This document shows, one piece after another, positions 47,963-60,900 of a stretch of 64,000 nucleotides of DNA. A program made the position numbers and the translations under genes. The notes beneath the pieces were generated by a model, which saw only the letters and a list, made by a program, of their open reading frames with translations, searched no databases and was not told where the DNA came from. The stretch comes from Vanilla planifolia (taxonomy: Eukaryota > Streptophyta > Magnoliopsida > Asparagales > Orchidaceae), in assembly GCA_023846275.1 (NCBI GenBank), contig CM043865.1:8544068-8608067 (forward strand), given 5' to 3'. Position 1 is the stretch's first letter. Each line of letters starts with the position of its first letter.

Positions 47963-47985
47963 AAAAAAAAAAAAAAAAAAAAAAA
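47963..47985. repeat. Poly(A) tract of 23 bases
   Basis: A run of 23 A on the plus strand (poly(T) in the DUF1635 promoter as read on the minus strand), about 130 bases upstream of the start codon. Confidence 0.9.
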
Positions 47986-48335
47986 GGAACATGCTGCTCT
48001 TCCTCCTTTCATTGTTCTCCTTTTGTTAATAGAATACAAATATATATGTTAAGACATCAGGAAAATTAAGTGAAATTATAGTATTGCCATTCACCAGCAC
48101 TCTACTTCCCATAAACTTACCTATTTTGTTCCTAAATTGTCTTCTATATTGGAAGGAAACTAAAAGAGAAAGAAACAAATCATTATCCTTTTGTGTAATC
48201 TACGGACAGTAATGTACAGTATTGGCGTACAATCGGACCGTTGGAAATTTGGGCGGACGATCTATCCTTATACTTAGTTTTATGAGGTGAGAACATGTTC
48301 CTTATATTCCGGATATTACCCCCGTCATTAGGACA

Positions 48336-48360
48336 TTATGCCGCCAAAACAGCGGCATAA
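48336..48360. promoter_or_regulatory. Perfect 9-bp inverted repeat with 7-base spacer
   Basis: TTATGCCGC (48336-48344) and GCGGCATAA (48352-48360) are exact reverse complements around CAAAACA. It lies about 500 bases upstream of the DUF1635 start in a locally GC-richer segment. It could be a dimeric transcription-factor site or the hairpin remnant of a small element; the role is unknown. Confidence 0.6.
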
Positions 48361-48450
48361 TCACTTTGATTAGTATCTGACGAATTTGTAAGCCATGTTA
48401 ATTTGGTATTAATTAGCCTAATTACCGTAGCCTGGTGGTGGTTATAGTGA

Positions 48451-48465
48451 CTCTCACGTAGAGAG
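48451..48465. promoter_or_regulatory. CTCTC-ACGTA-GAGAG palindrome
   Basis: Five-base arms CTCTC and GAGAG flank ACGTA, which contains an ACGT core like those bound by plant bZIP factors. It is about 615 bases upstream of the DUF1635 start. No functional evidence. Confidence 0.4.
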
Positions 48466-48519
48466 ATCATGCTAATCCAAGCTAATGAGTTGACCTACCC
48501 CACCCTATTTTTTTATTTT

Positions 48520-49850
48520 TTTTTTCATTTCATGCACAAAAAAATCGACGAATAAAATAAACTAAGAACAACTACAAAAGAAAATATGCATATATTTATG
48601 TATTATGATATATTAAAAACATTTAATGATAATTATCATTAAAAAAAATAATTCTTTGTTTATTTGGAGCAGCGGCGGATTTAAGATAAAAATAGTGTGG
48701 GCTTAAGATTGATGACTAATTAAAGTCGAGGTTTAGTAGTATCAATGGGAAGGGGACAAATTCTATCGTGGACCATGGAAACTTGTGGTTCTTATACATT
48801 GAATCTCCCCTTCTTTGCTTACTGTTTGTTTCTTGTATTGCTGAATTTTGTTTGTTAATTGTGTTTTAAATTGTTAATTTTAATAACATGTGGGACTTTA
48901 CTTAATTTTTCATAAATCTTTTTAATCAATTTATTAAGACTCATACAAAAATCTTTGTTCAAAATTTTTTTCTAAAGCTTTTTTTTTTTGAATTCGCTTT
49001 CCTTAACACATGCTATTTGCAAACAAATTCGCTTGTAGAGTTAAATTGTTTTATTTTTTAAAAAAATATTTTTCTAAAAAAGTATATATATAAAAATGAA
49101 ATTGAAAAAAATTAATATTACTTTTATGTATTTTATAGGTGAAATTTTTTTTTTGGATATTCGTTTTTTTTTCTTATTTTATTATTTAGTTTGACATTAA
49201 GAAAAAAAAATAGAATTTTATGTAATATGTTATTCAAAGTCATCTATTAGATAACATGTTTTTTCAAATCAACTCGGTTTAAAATTTTGATTTTATCTCT
49301 TTGTGCATGATTAGTTGATTTTTTGTTGAAATTTAGTTATAATTATTACTTATTATTCAAATTAAATATCTTAGTAATCTTAATTGAATTATTGAATGTT
49401 TCAAGAAAGTTGTTATGATATATCACATTCTTTCAATTGGTTTTTATTTGTACAATTTTATTTTCTTTCGTGTTGTTTTTCTCTTAGTTTTTTGTGCTCT
49501 TTTTCATTAGTTTTTTTTTTTTTATCTTTTTTTCTTTTTTGTATTTTTTCATAAGTGTTTTATATACAATTGTCAAAGAATTTTTTTAGTGTCAAGTGAG
49601 ACTCATCATTACTTCTTGAAATAATGATGTCAATAACATTTGCACCAATAAATAACTCTAAAAAGTACAAAAAATTATCAAAAACAATGGTAGCTCTAAT
49701 GACATATTGTTTTTATCATTTGTATGTTTAATAAAATTCTTACAAAAAATTTTTAAATAAGAATAAAATAATTATCTAATAAATAATTTTCAAAATTAAT
49801 TATGAAACAAATACCTAATATTTGTTAAATCATAAATAAAGCATAAAACT
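48520..49850. other. AT-rich spacer
   Basis: Long T-rich and A-rich runs with no coding signal or recognised element. From 49850 onward GC content rises towards the promoter of the 57-residue protein gene. Confidence 0.5.
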
Positions 49851-50104
49851 GTGTTCATCCAGCAACCGAATGATTTCACAGCTTTGCCACGTTGTGGGTC
49901 CTGTTTAAGCCTTTTTAGGCTACGGCTCGGTTAGGCGGAATCAAGATAGACTTTTATTAAAAACTTGCATGTGCTTAGTGAATGAACAATGAGAGATGGG
50001 TCCGGTCCCCCTTGTGAACCGCTTGTCGTGATGCGTCAAGTGAAAGAGCGGAGCGGAGCACACGGGATTTGGTGCCACCATGTGAATCCCTGTTCTCCAA
50101 TTGG

Positions 50105-50193
50105 TCCGAACGAAAGAGAGTCCAAAGGTCACGACACGTGCCGATCCGAACGAAAGAGAGTCCAAAGCTTGGAACGGCGATGGTTTTCACGTG
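50105..50193 (+). promoter_or_regulatory. Promoter region: duplicated 23-bp motif and two G-boxes
   Basis: A 23-bp word beginning TCCGAACGAAAGAGAG occurs identically at 50105-50127 and 50145-50167, 40 bases apart. Between and after the copies lie two CACGTG G-boxes (50135-50140 and 50188-50193), the classic bZIP/bHLH site in plants. The block is 100-190 bases upstream of the ATG at 50296 and lacks an obvious TATA box. It fits a compact TATA-less promoter, but strand and use are inferred from the downstream gene. Confidence 0.6.
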
Positions 50194-50295
50194 CCGCTTG
50201 TGCGAAACGGCTGACTCACACGAATCGATTGAGCCGACGTAGGCGACGGGCTTCAGGTCCTGCGCGAATCCTTGGTTAGGGTTCAGTTGTTCTGG

Positions 50296-50590
50296 ATGGA
50301 AGTGTCGACGCTTTTGAAGGATAAGAAATTCTGGATCGCTTCCGCTCTAGTCTTTTGGGCTGCAGCCCTGCACGTCCGTTCCTATCATATGATTGATCAT
50401 TTTTGCTTTGATGTTTATGTTGATGTCGTCCATATATGGGCTAATTCTTACCGGGAAGAACATTAAGGGTATTCAATCGCTTCAACTTTTGCAGGGGCAT
50501 ATGATGTGGATGCAAAAGCAAGATGCATTCAAGCGGAAATTTGGGGATTCGAGTGAAAAGAAAGATGGGGAGAGCTTTAATGCCGCTTAA
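50296..50590 (+). CDS. Small single-pass membrane protein, 57 residues, plant-conserved type
   Basis: Exon 1 is 50296-50373 (26 codons) and exon 2 is 50495-50590, joined in phase 0 across a 121-bp intron (CTGCAC|GTCCG, TTTTGCAG|GGGCAT). The protein starts MEVSTLLKDKKFWIASALVF and continues WAAALH, then GHMMWMQKQDAFKRKFG and a short acidic/polar tail ending NAA. One hydrophobic helix (about residues 11-26) follows a Lys-containing N-terminus, and a basic amphipathic stretch comes after it, so it looks like a tail- or signal-anchored micro-protein. From memory, similar 55-60-residue proteins with a WAAALQGHMMW core occur widely in plants without a known function. Unspliced reading of the region gives longer but spurious frames. 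A 3' UTR intron is likely (see 50603-51176). Confidence 0.82.
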
Positions 50591-50602
50591 TGTCGGCGAT
50601 TG

Positions 50603-51176
50603 GTAAGAGTCTTTCATGAGTTATAAAGGACGCAGCTTTGTGAAGGAAAGATGATGGGTTTCGATTTCTGATTGAGTTTTTGGTCGTTTTTAACTTTTAC
50701 TTAACTTCGTTGCTGTTCAATTACTATGTAATTTTTGTCCTTTGCAAAGATTTGAGCTTCGTTTACTGAATTCCTTTGATACATCTGCTAACCATCTAGT
50801 TTTGTTCCTAATTTTTATTTTACTAAATATTATTTAAATAATATTTTATTCTTATTTTTAATATTGAGTTATCAATTAGATTTAACGAATATCTTGATGT
50901 TATTTTGAATAGCAAAATTATAATTTTTAACAATGCCTTTTAAAAGTGTCGACAAACTAAATATTTGATATCTTTAAACGATCTCTTGTGGCATCTTGTG
51001 TGAGCATAATTCAATGTTACCATTTTTTTATTGCTCAATCTTGATCTACTATCAACTTGTCATGTACATTTGATAAAATTTTTAGTTTCTTTGCATGGAC
51101 CAATTGGTCGTTGAGTCTGTACTTTGTGTTTGCATGGTGATCATCGTTGCTTCACTCGTGTATATTTGCTTTGTAG
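50603..51176 (+). other. Possible 3'-UTR intron of the small membrane protein gene
   Basis: A good donor GATTG|GTAAGAG lies 12 bases after the stop codon, and a TGCTTTGTAG| acceptor precedes a locally less AT-rich segment (51177-51330) that is not coding. The 574-bp interval is T-rich like an intron. RNA evidence would decide; it may simply be 3' flank. Confidence 0.35.
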
Positions 51177-51330
51177 GTTGTTGATATGCCTGGAGAGAAA
51201 AAAGAATGCCACTTATTGCTTTACCGATGCGATTTTGGATGCAGATCTATAATTGTTACTGCCATCTCTCAAGTCATTGATGAAAATCAATTTCTTCAAC
51301 AATAGCTCAATTTTCATGTGAAGAAATAAG

Positions 51331-54300
51331 GTTCCTTTTGTTTTAATTGTATTTTTTTTTACATGAAAGCAATTTTATTTTATCACCTTCTTACTAACTT
51401 TTAATAAATCTTTATAATTTTTTTGTATTTGTGCAATCAATGATTTCCTTATAGAGTTTGTTAGCCTCTTTTTGAATAGGTTACACATTTATTTAGTCCA
51501 TTACATGTCTATAGCTAATGTTAAGAATTCTCCCAAATAAAGATACAGTCATACATTATTTCATAAGAAGGCCCAACTCATTTTTTCTCTTGTTGAGATT
51601 GATACATGGTAATGTTTTAAAGCTTCTTTAAATTCTTTTGATGTTGAATGATGTGTGCATGAAGTCAACACCAAATAACCAGGATTTAATTTGTTTATGC
51701 ATGAGTGAAATGAGAAAACAATCCAGATTTTCAATTCATATTAAATTTTCTAGTTGAATGCTTTTGAGTTTTGCAATGGATGTCCACTTTTATAATCAGA
51801 TCTTGTAATGAGCTAATCTCTTCTAGTCAATAATTTTATTTATTGAATCATGGATTTATGTACCATTATTTTGATTATAAAAAATTTATTTTATTAATAT
51901 TTTTTAAAATTTTTTAAATCATATATCTCAAAAATAAATAGGTAAATTATTTGGAGAGATTAGTTTGAATTCTACTTACTCATTAGAAGTGTTTGCTAAA
52001 AGTATAATTGATATCAAAAATAAAATTTGATAAAATATTAAGACTTTTGTAAAGTCTTTTTATTTTGATATTAATATGTATAATCTATAATAATATACTT
52101 AGGCATTAAGGATTTAATGTATGCATCTCATCTAATTTAATCAATCTACAAATATGTCTTAATAAAGATTAAAAATATAAATTTATATTAACAAGATATA
52201 GAAAATATAGTTAGAATATAAATTTTAAATTTGAATAACATAGGTCATATAATATAATATAATTAGTTCATATATATATGTACGAATGATTGATAGAATA
52301 GTTTGAATGAGTATTGTATAGGAGTTTCATATTATTATACAATATGATTTCATTTATTATGTAATATGATTGGTTTGTATTGATAATCAGTTTTTCTTAT
52401 AAAAGACTGTAATGCATTTATATAATATGATTATATATTTCGTATAATCAAAGAGTGAATATATATTTTATAAAACTAAACCTAAAAAATTGTATGATGT
52501 AATATTATTATATATGATGGTACAATCACTTATAAGAAGAGTGAGAATGGTTAGAAAAACAATTTGATAGTGAAACAATTAATATAGAAAATGTAAGGAC
52601 AAATTTAATTAAATTTTGAGAAATTTTAATATAATCATTGGAAGATGTTTGGAGTCATCAAAAACTTTTTAATGTTTATAATAAAGGATTCAAATATAAT
52701 GAATAAAATAATGATCAATTACAAATTATTTGTAGAGAATTATATTTAAAAGATCATTATACACATTAAGAAAATTAGGAGAAAATCAAGGCTAGTATTG
52801 TAAGTTTTATTGTTTTTTTTTCTCAATCTCAATTACATTGACCTAAGTTGCAAATCAATATTGGTTTACTTTTATAATGTTTTGGTGTGTTTGATAATTA
52901 TATTGGATTGTATAACTTTATGTTTATGTTTTTTATATTATTTTTTTTATCTTGCTATTCATATTTTTTCTTTGATTCTTTATTTAGTCTTTTGGTTGTT
53001 CTTTTAAGATCTTTTAATCTATTGGTTTGTCCAATTACTGAGTATTAATCCAATTTATTTGATTTAGAGAGGCTTAGTAAAACTAAAATTAGTTCGAGGC
53101 ATTCTTCTATTTCGACCATTTGTCCTTTTTGAGATAAATTAAAAATTCCAGTTAATTGGATCTTTCCAACTCAAAAGTAAGCTAACTTAGACTTGTATCA
53201 AAATAAAAAAATGCTTTACCATAATGAAGTTTATATAGAAGTGGAATATCCATTATGACAACAAGAGGATGCCTAAAAATATGTTCATGAACTTTACACA
53301 AAATATAAAAGATATGAAGGATTAAAACACTAAAGAATATAGGCTCAAAAACCTCAAGCAATTAGAGAATTCTTCCACAAGTCAAGCTTTTCTCCAAAAA
53401 TATAAAGAGTGACAAATTAGTTATGCACAAGGAAAGGGGTCTTGAAATTTTGCCATATTTAAATATAGAAAATGTAATTTATGGTCATTATACATAAATA
53501 CTAGATGTCAAATGATTAAGAATTCTCTATTGGAACATGATAATTGTCTCGATATGCATGAGCTATTGAAGAGTAGACTTTGCTGAGAGCATTCATAAAG
53601 AATTAAAGTAAGATGTCAAAATAAATGATGAGTTAATACTAGTCAGCTTATGAGAACTTTGAAAAGTGTGAAGATTGGACAAATGTGGTTTAAAAATGTT
53701 GTGTTTTAGTTAACATGCATGGCTTTGAGACCTAAAGTGGTCAAGAGCAAAGATCAAATAGAAAAAAGATGAGATGAATAAATGAAAAATATGTATGTCT
53801 AAATGTTTGTATATAAGTATGCGTATGTGTGTGTGTGTGTGTGAATGTGAATATGCACATTTGTTTGTATAAATTGAGGAGAAGAAAAGCTTTATTTTCA
53901 TATCTTTTTTTTATGTATATGAATTCCTCTTTTTTAGCCTTTTCTCAAAATATGTTATTTTATTCTCTCATATTCATATTGACATAAATTGTTTTTAAAC
54001 TCTATCTCTTTTTTTGAAAATATATAAATTCTATTTTGGTCTCCTCTTACTCCATATATGAAAATTTAACCCCTCTTGCTCCACTTTATTATATATATAA
54101 ACTTTCACATCCTTTATATCTATACAAATTTCTCATCCTCCTAATTGTCTCTCTCTTTCTTTCTATTTCTCTTTATATATATATATAGCACTTACTATTT
54201 TATAAATAAAAATTGGTCATTATCCAATTTTTTATATATCAAGTCCTCCTTCGCTTCACGATATATATAAAAATGATATATATATCTTACTTCTATTCTA

Positions 54301-54960
54301 TGTATATAAGAATTACTCCAAGTCCTCTAAAGTTGTGCATATAAAAACATTTTCTTTTGTATATATGTGTTTGTGTGTGTGTGTGCACATATGTGTACAT
54401 ATATATTAAAATAGTAGAACATAAGTAAACGATAGAGAATAATAAGTAATAATTTATATAAATATATAAGCAAAAGAGAAAGAAAAATGAGTAATAATTT
54501 ATGAAAGCAATTTAGCTTTTTGAATATTTTGAAGTATGATTTTTTATTAATCATCCACTGTCTAATTTATCTCATGTTTTGTTAATTCTTTATTAAAAGC
54601 TAAAACTCGTGTGTAAATACATCAAAAAGTTGACCCCCTTCTTGAACTTAGAAGAGATGTTAATAACTCTTAACAACTAATTAGCTCTATTTTCACTATC
54701 ATAAAAACCTTTACTAACCCTTTTTTTTTTTCAAAATTTTAAACTCAGTAGTCACATATAAAAATCCACATGAAAGGAAAGGGGCAAGTTAACAAAAATG
54801 ACGTATTGTCCACCCAAACAAAACACCTTGCAAATTAAAATCATAATATTGTTCATATTTTTCATGTGAGCAGAACAAGTTCATGATGGTATATGACTGA
54901 ATAAAAAATATGTAGACACTATTTTCTCAGAAATGTAGTGGCATATATTGCGATTATTAC
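51331..54960. other. AT-rich spacer with microsatellites
   Basis: No gene recognised. It includes (GT)n at 53825-53843 and 54371-54385, TA-rich runs near 54174-54187, and TATAAGTA/TATGATGTA-type words at 52.2-52.6 kb resembling the repeat family at 24.6-25.1 and 38.8-39.4 kb. Candidate plus-strand TTTATT words left of 54979 could give the poly(A) signal of the UXS gene, but none stands out. Confidence 0.5.
53825..53843. repeat. (GT)n microsatellite
   Basis: About nine GT units without interruption, within a longer TATG/TGTG-rich tract. Confidence 0.9.
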
Positions 54961-54978
54961 GGCCATAGTATTAATGCT

Positions 54979-57900
54979 CTATTTGATTTGCTTCTTGGGT
55001 ACACCAAGTCTCTCCCTGAAGTCTTCTTCCATCAGAGGTAAACCATCTCTTAAAACGACCTTTGGCTTCCAGCCTAGCAACTCATTGGCCTTTGTAATGT
55101 CGGGTTTCCTTTGGCGTGGATCGTCAGGAGTGTTCTCTACTATTTTCACAGGAACATCAGGGTTGATCAACTGCATTTAAGTAAAACAATTCACTCTAAA
55201 TGATCTACACAAATAAACAAAGGATATTAAATATTGGAGGATACAATATGGTTATAAAGGTCTAAATTATGTTGTTATCTAAATAATCTATTATTCATAA
55301 TTTTATAATTAAGATAGTTGACATCTAGATGTCACCCTGAATTGAATGTTATGCTAGATGATAATGTGAATAAATTAAAAGTCTCTTCAAAATAGATATG
55401 ATTATGCTAAATGGTAGCTGACCTCCTTGACAGTTTCAGCGAGCTCCAACATTGTGAATTCTCCTTCACGAGGAGAAAAAAAGCAAATGAGTCATTTTTC
55501 TCCATCTCAATGAAGAATGAGCAGAACTTATTACAACAGGTATATATCTTTCAAGGAATTGATGCAGCAAAGATATATGTTCCCCAATTATACCTGGGTT
55601 TCCCATGTTGATGGGGCCTGTGTTTTCTCCCTCCATTAAACGAATGAGACCATCCACCTTGGCATTTGAATCAATGAAATAAATAAGTTAAATTTAAGAC
55701 ATGACCTGTAGTGAGTATGAAAGCTAAAAGTACCATGTCAGAAACATAGCAGAAACTTCGAGTTTGAGTACCAGGTGACTGAACTGTCAAAGGCTCTCCC
55801 CTGTATCACAAGGTGTTGTTGCCATTTCGTATAAGTTTTCATGGCTATCGTACTAATACGAGCATGAACTAACTAATAATGTCTTAAACAGGTTACAGGG
55901 ATATCTTAAATAAAATAAATCTCAGATGAGTAAATATGTGAAGCTAGAAAAAATGAAATCACCGGATTGCTTGAGCTATAAAATTGCTAACGACACGGCC
56001 ATCATCAATGTTCATGCGTGGACCATATGTATTAAAAATCCTTGCGATTCGGATTTCTGCAACACAATGAACAACGAATTCAAGCATCATATGTCATAGG
56101 AAAACAAAAAATAGAGAGCCGTAGCAGTGGATTATAAAATAGATCTTTACCTAACCCATGCTGTCTATGATAATCAAACATTAGAGTCTCTGCTACCCGC
56201 TTACCCTCATCGTAGCAGCTCCTCACACCTAGATATAGAAAAAGAATGTGTTTCAACCGATTAAAATATAAAAAAAGGACAATTTAAGAGATATATTTGA
56301 TTTAGTAATATTATTATGAATGTAATGTTATCTAAAGAATCTGATTATTTTGTTTGATGACGTCGTTAAATAGTATGATTTTCTTCTACTAAATGACATC
56401 TAAATTAAAATTATATTTAGATGTTAATCATATAGATTTACCAACGAGAATAAAAGGTTATTGACATAGAATATAGCTAAACAACAAAAACATATTGATA
56501 AATTTTATTTAATATTGATGTTTTGATGACATTTTCATTTAAAAATCAATGTTATTCAAATATCACTCATCAGATGCCCCTTTAATGTTGGATGAGAAAT
56601 TTGTGTATACTAAAACTTAGATATTTTCATAAAAGGGTTAGCGATGCAGCAATACCCACAAGACACTGTAATAGCACAGGAGGAAATCTGGGTGCATACA
56701 TTTGTGTAGCTATTATCATGAACCTACTAAAGTTCTAGCAGTTTTCTAAGTCTTTGACAAGTTAATTCTTCGGTTTTGAACTAAAAAATACAATAATAAA
56801 CGAAGAGAGATCTTTGGGTAATGCCTAAAATCTTGATGCCCCTAGAAGTTAGACTCAATTGATGAGAACCACACCAACCTTAATTTCAAGGATGTGGGAT
56901 TAAATTCTCAAAGAAAATTGAAAAAAAATGTGCAGAAGCTTTTTGGCGGGAAACTTGCTTGGAGGGTTTAGGCAATGTGTAGATTTCTTGATACTAAAGA
57001 GATTGCTCTCGGATTTTGATGAGCAACCTATATAGATGATAAGTGAGGGAGTTGGTGCAAGCACCTTAAAAGCCAATCTTAAATTGAAGTTGTGGCCATG
57101 GTCAAAATTTTCCACTTCTGTGAGGGATTTGGTGTTGTCACGTCCAAAAATAACCTTGAATAAGGTTGTGGTCATGCTCAACATCCCACATTGGCCATGT
57201 AAACATGGTACATCTCAACAAAGCTGAAGATGATTCTTGCCACGACTCGTATAAAAACATTATAATCCAATAGATAGTCAAAGGACACAATCTAGAACAC
57301 TCAATCCCCTAGCAAATCCTTGCACTCAAAGCATTCTACCACTACAAGATCCATCACTCTTCCGACCCTCCTGAGATAATCCCAACCATCAAAGGCTGTA
57401 CTTCTTCTTATCCAAAAGCCCATAAGATTTGAAAGGCCCAAACATATGTCCCTAAAAAGGCCAAATATACTATAAATTGTAAAATGTACTTCTAGAGGTC
57501 TAACCATTGTGGTTTTGCCCTTGTTATAAAGGATTTTTCACGTAAAAAGTATTTGTGACCCTTACTATCATAATTAGCTATTTGAGTCCTCTCTCCATCC
57601 CCTAGAGTGTTAGTAAATCTTGGTCAATCTCTTCCACCTAAAACAAATATTGAATGATACATTAACAAGTGGTGACTGAGTTTGAAATTTTGTCTTCAAT
57701 TTTAACTATCTTCAATTTTAACTATTTAGTTTCATGAAAATTAAGTAAAAGAAACTTTGTCAAGGAGCTAAAGCCATTTTGCAAAGGGGTTTGGTTAATA
57801 GCCATTTGAAGTTTGCACAATTAAGAGAAGCTATGATTGGCACCATGTTGCTTGATATTGTTGTCATTGCTCATTCTTTGGCTTACTATAAGATCTCCCA

Positions 57901-60900
57901 CATGTATAGGGTGAGAAACCAAGTTACTAACTTTGTAACTTACATGGTGAGGTCTAATGATTTTTTAAATAAAAGTGAACTATCTTTTCAAGTTATTTTG
58001 TTTTCTATACTCCATAAGGATTTTTTGTGCTTTAACAAAAGATGGTCAATAAATATATAGGCCGTTTAAAAAAAAATGACATTATTTGAAGAACCTCAAT
58101 CAAAAACTTCAATAACATAAGTATACAATTAGCTAATCGTGAAATAATGAAAAGAAATCCTCATCCTCGTAATTCTTATTATAACTAGTTAGGAATAACA
58201 TTTGAAATCCCCAATTATAATATATCCAAATCAAGTTCAATGCAAGAACAGCCCAACAAGCCAATTTTTTGCATGACTTTTACAGTGCAAATCCACAGAT
58301 CCTTAATATAAATATATGCTACATAGTTTTGATAAAAAAAAATAAGCATAACAATCTAACCAACTCAACACTATTACCAGCATTTCAATTACCCAAAATT
58401 TAATCCATATAGCAGAGTTGATATTACAACAATTTTACAAAATCTACCTTTAGATATACAATACCAAACATTCGAGTTATAACTCACATATCTTCAAGAA
58501 TGCTCCCCATCATTCTTTAACATTTAAAATAACACTAGAAGCCCCACCAAACAGCAATCATGTCATCTGCAAATACCATAACACCTTTTGCAAAGTTTTA
58601 AACTATTAACTTCGTATTAGCTGCTCCATCTACTTAAAGTGCTTGCTATTGGACACATTTTGTTTCCACTGTTTTTTGTTAGTTCGGATTTCCTCAGATA
58701 TCCTGCTTCACTTGACTTCAAATTATTAACTACAATTTGTGCTATGTGAGTTGTAGATCCTGGATCAGTAATTCCCATCACCGTAACCTTTTGTAACACT
58801 ACCAAAAAAATCCTTGCACAAAAGATATATAGCACGTATTCATCTGTATGTAATCATGGCTAATTATGAACTCTTTAGTGAGTCACATCAACTAGTAATA
58901 ATAGCAATGAAAACCATATACGTCTCAAATAAAATATTAATATTAACTTAAGGTGGCTCACATACAATTAAACAAGAAAAAAAGGCATTATGATTAAAGA
59001 TGAATCATATAAGAAAAAAGGGCACAGTAATTAAAAGACAAACTAATGCAAACGAATACAATATAGGGTGCAAAATAATTGTAAAGAATCACAAATAGAT
59101 AGCATAGACTAAACAAAAGTACGGGAGGCAAAGCAAAGAAATAAATAAATTGAGCAAAAACAAAAGATGTTGAAAGCACAGTAGACTTCAACAAAATCAT
59201 GAAAAATGAAAGGTTGAGAGAACACAATTTCCACAAATAATACGTTCCATGTAATTTGCTAATAAAGCTTAATTTATGAAATAGAAATGCTTGGGATAGA
59301 GAATAAAACAAATAGAGAAAATTTGCACAAAAAGGCTACAGACGAAAGATTATGCATAGGTGGTAGTTTTCAGACGAAAGATTTCACAAAGATTGAAATT
59401 GATCAATGTTTAGTGATATGATGTATGCCAACATTCAGACCATTATAGCACAAAAGATTCAAGGAGCCAGTAACTATTTTCATAAAAGATAAGGAAAACA
59501 ATTTGCACAGCTAAAGGTAAGAAAGTGAAAAATAAAAGCACATTCTGTTAACATACCAATAGGATTAACATTGCCCCAGTACTCTTCTGTTTGAGGATGC
59601 TGAAGAGGATCACCATAAACCTCTGAAGTAGATGTTAGTAAGATCCTGAAAAGGAAAATACTTAGTATTTGAATAAAATGATAATGCTCCAAAACCCTGT
59701 GTAAAAATAAGTGGAAATGTTTAACCTTGCCCCAACCCTCTTTGCGAGACCCAACATGTTTAATGTGCCGATGACATTTGTCTTTATTGTCTGATTTAGA
59801 ACAGTGCCAATTAGTAACTTGGAAAACATCAAAGAAATGTGAAAGAATGGAATGGTGAAAAACAGTTTACTACATTAACCCATTGCTTGCACTCAAAATT
59901 AGGCCTATTATTACTCATGAAGAAGGAGTCATTTAATGATAAAAAAAAACCAATAAAAAATATTTATTCTCAGCACCTTCTAAGAACTTGATAAAAGCAT
60001 CTAAACGTACTACACCACAAAGTAAAAAGTCACAAGTCAAGGTGCAGTTTTCTTTAATTTTCTTGTGAGACACCAAAAGACCAGATATACAAGTCCTTTT
60101 GTTGATGAGATATTTATGTACCTTCACAGGATTGTACTTATAGAAAATGGGAGATGCAGGGCAAGCAAGATGGTATATTTGATCAACCTCTACGAGCAAT
60201 GGCTCGGTAACATCTGCAAGCATATTAACTGAAGTAAATGACAAACTTCTCGTACTTAATGAATAATCTGACTTAAAAACATGTAGAAATAGGCACATCA
60301 TAGTAAAAAGGCTATTAAATTGCATTCCTATGAAAGGAAATATTAATATAATCCATTGTTAATGTAGGAAGTGCAAAAACGATGTGAAATTGGGTGTAGA
60401 TAATAGGGTCAAGTTACAACAAATTCAAAAGTGAAATTTCCATATCTATTTATTATGAAAAAGCAATCCAAAAAATGAAAGCAAGGACAAAATACATTTC
60501 TTATGCTGTAATTGATAAAAAAAAAAACAAGAATGAGAGATAAAACGCCATAATCAGCAATTAAAAGAATTGAACTATTCACGATTGACCTTAACATCCT
60601 TCCAAACTGCTCTCCAACTCAGCTTGCAAACAGTTATTAGATGCTTCAGCTTTTCTACTATTTAGTTGAATTTCTCATCGAAGAGAATTCCAAACAAAGA
60701 TCTTAAAACTAATTTTAATCTAACTTGAGTTTCAGAGAATCTTCAGAAAGCTCCAAAGTAAGTAAATGAGATCATCGTTAGCATGGTGTGGCAAAAAAAA
60801 TAAAGGATAGAGAAATCCACAGAATATGGACAGAAAAACATAATTTCTAGCATGAGCCAAATTAGTTTTTACAATCATCCATATAACATATGCATATCTA

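Noticed and set aside
49860-49960. GC-richer patch with a CCTTTTTAGGC-type inverted word, considered as tRNA or small RNA
   Set aside because: No cloverleaf, no GGTTCGAATCC box and no A/B box promoter pattern could be formed.
49941-50279. Open frames of 71-96 codons on both strands upstream of the small membrane protein
   Set aside because: They arise from the duplicated, stop-poor promoter motif; repeats in the translations follow the DNA duplication and no domain is seen.
53710-53901. Frame with a His-Thr repeat on the minus strand
   Set aside because: Translation of the (GT)n microsatellite.
57779-58060. 93-codon plus-strand frame in UXS intron 6
   Set aside because: No recognisable domain, no splice or promoter context, and opposite strand to the host gene; kept only as part of the probable insertion.
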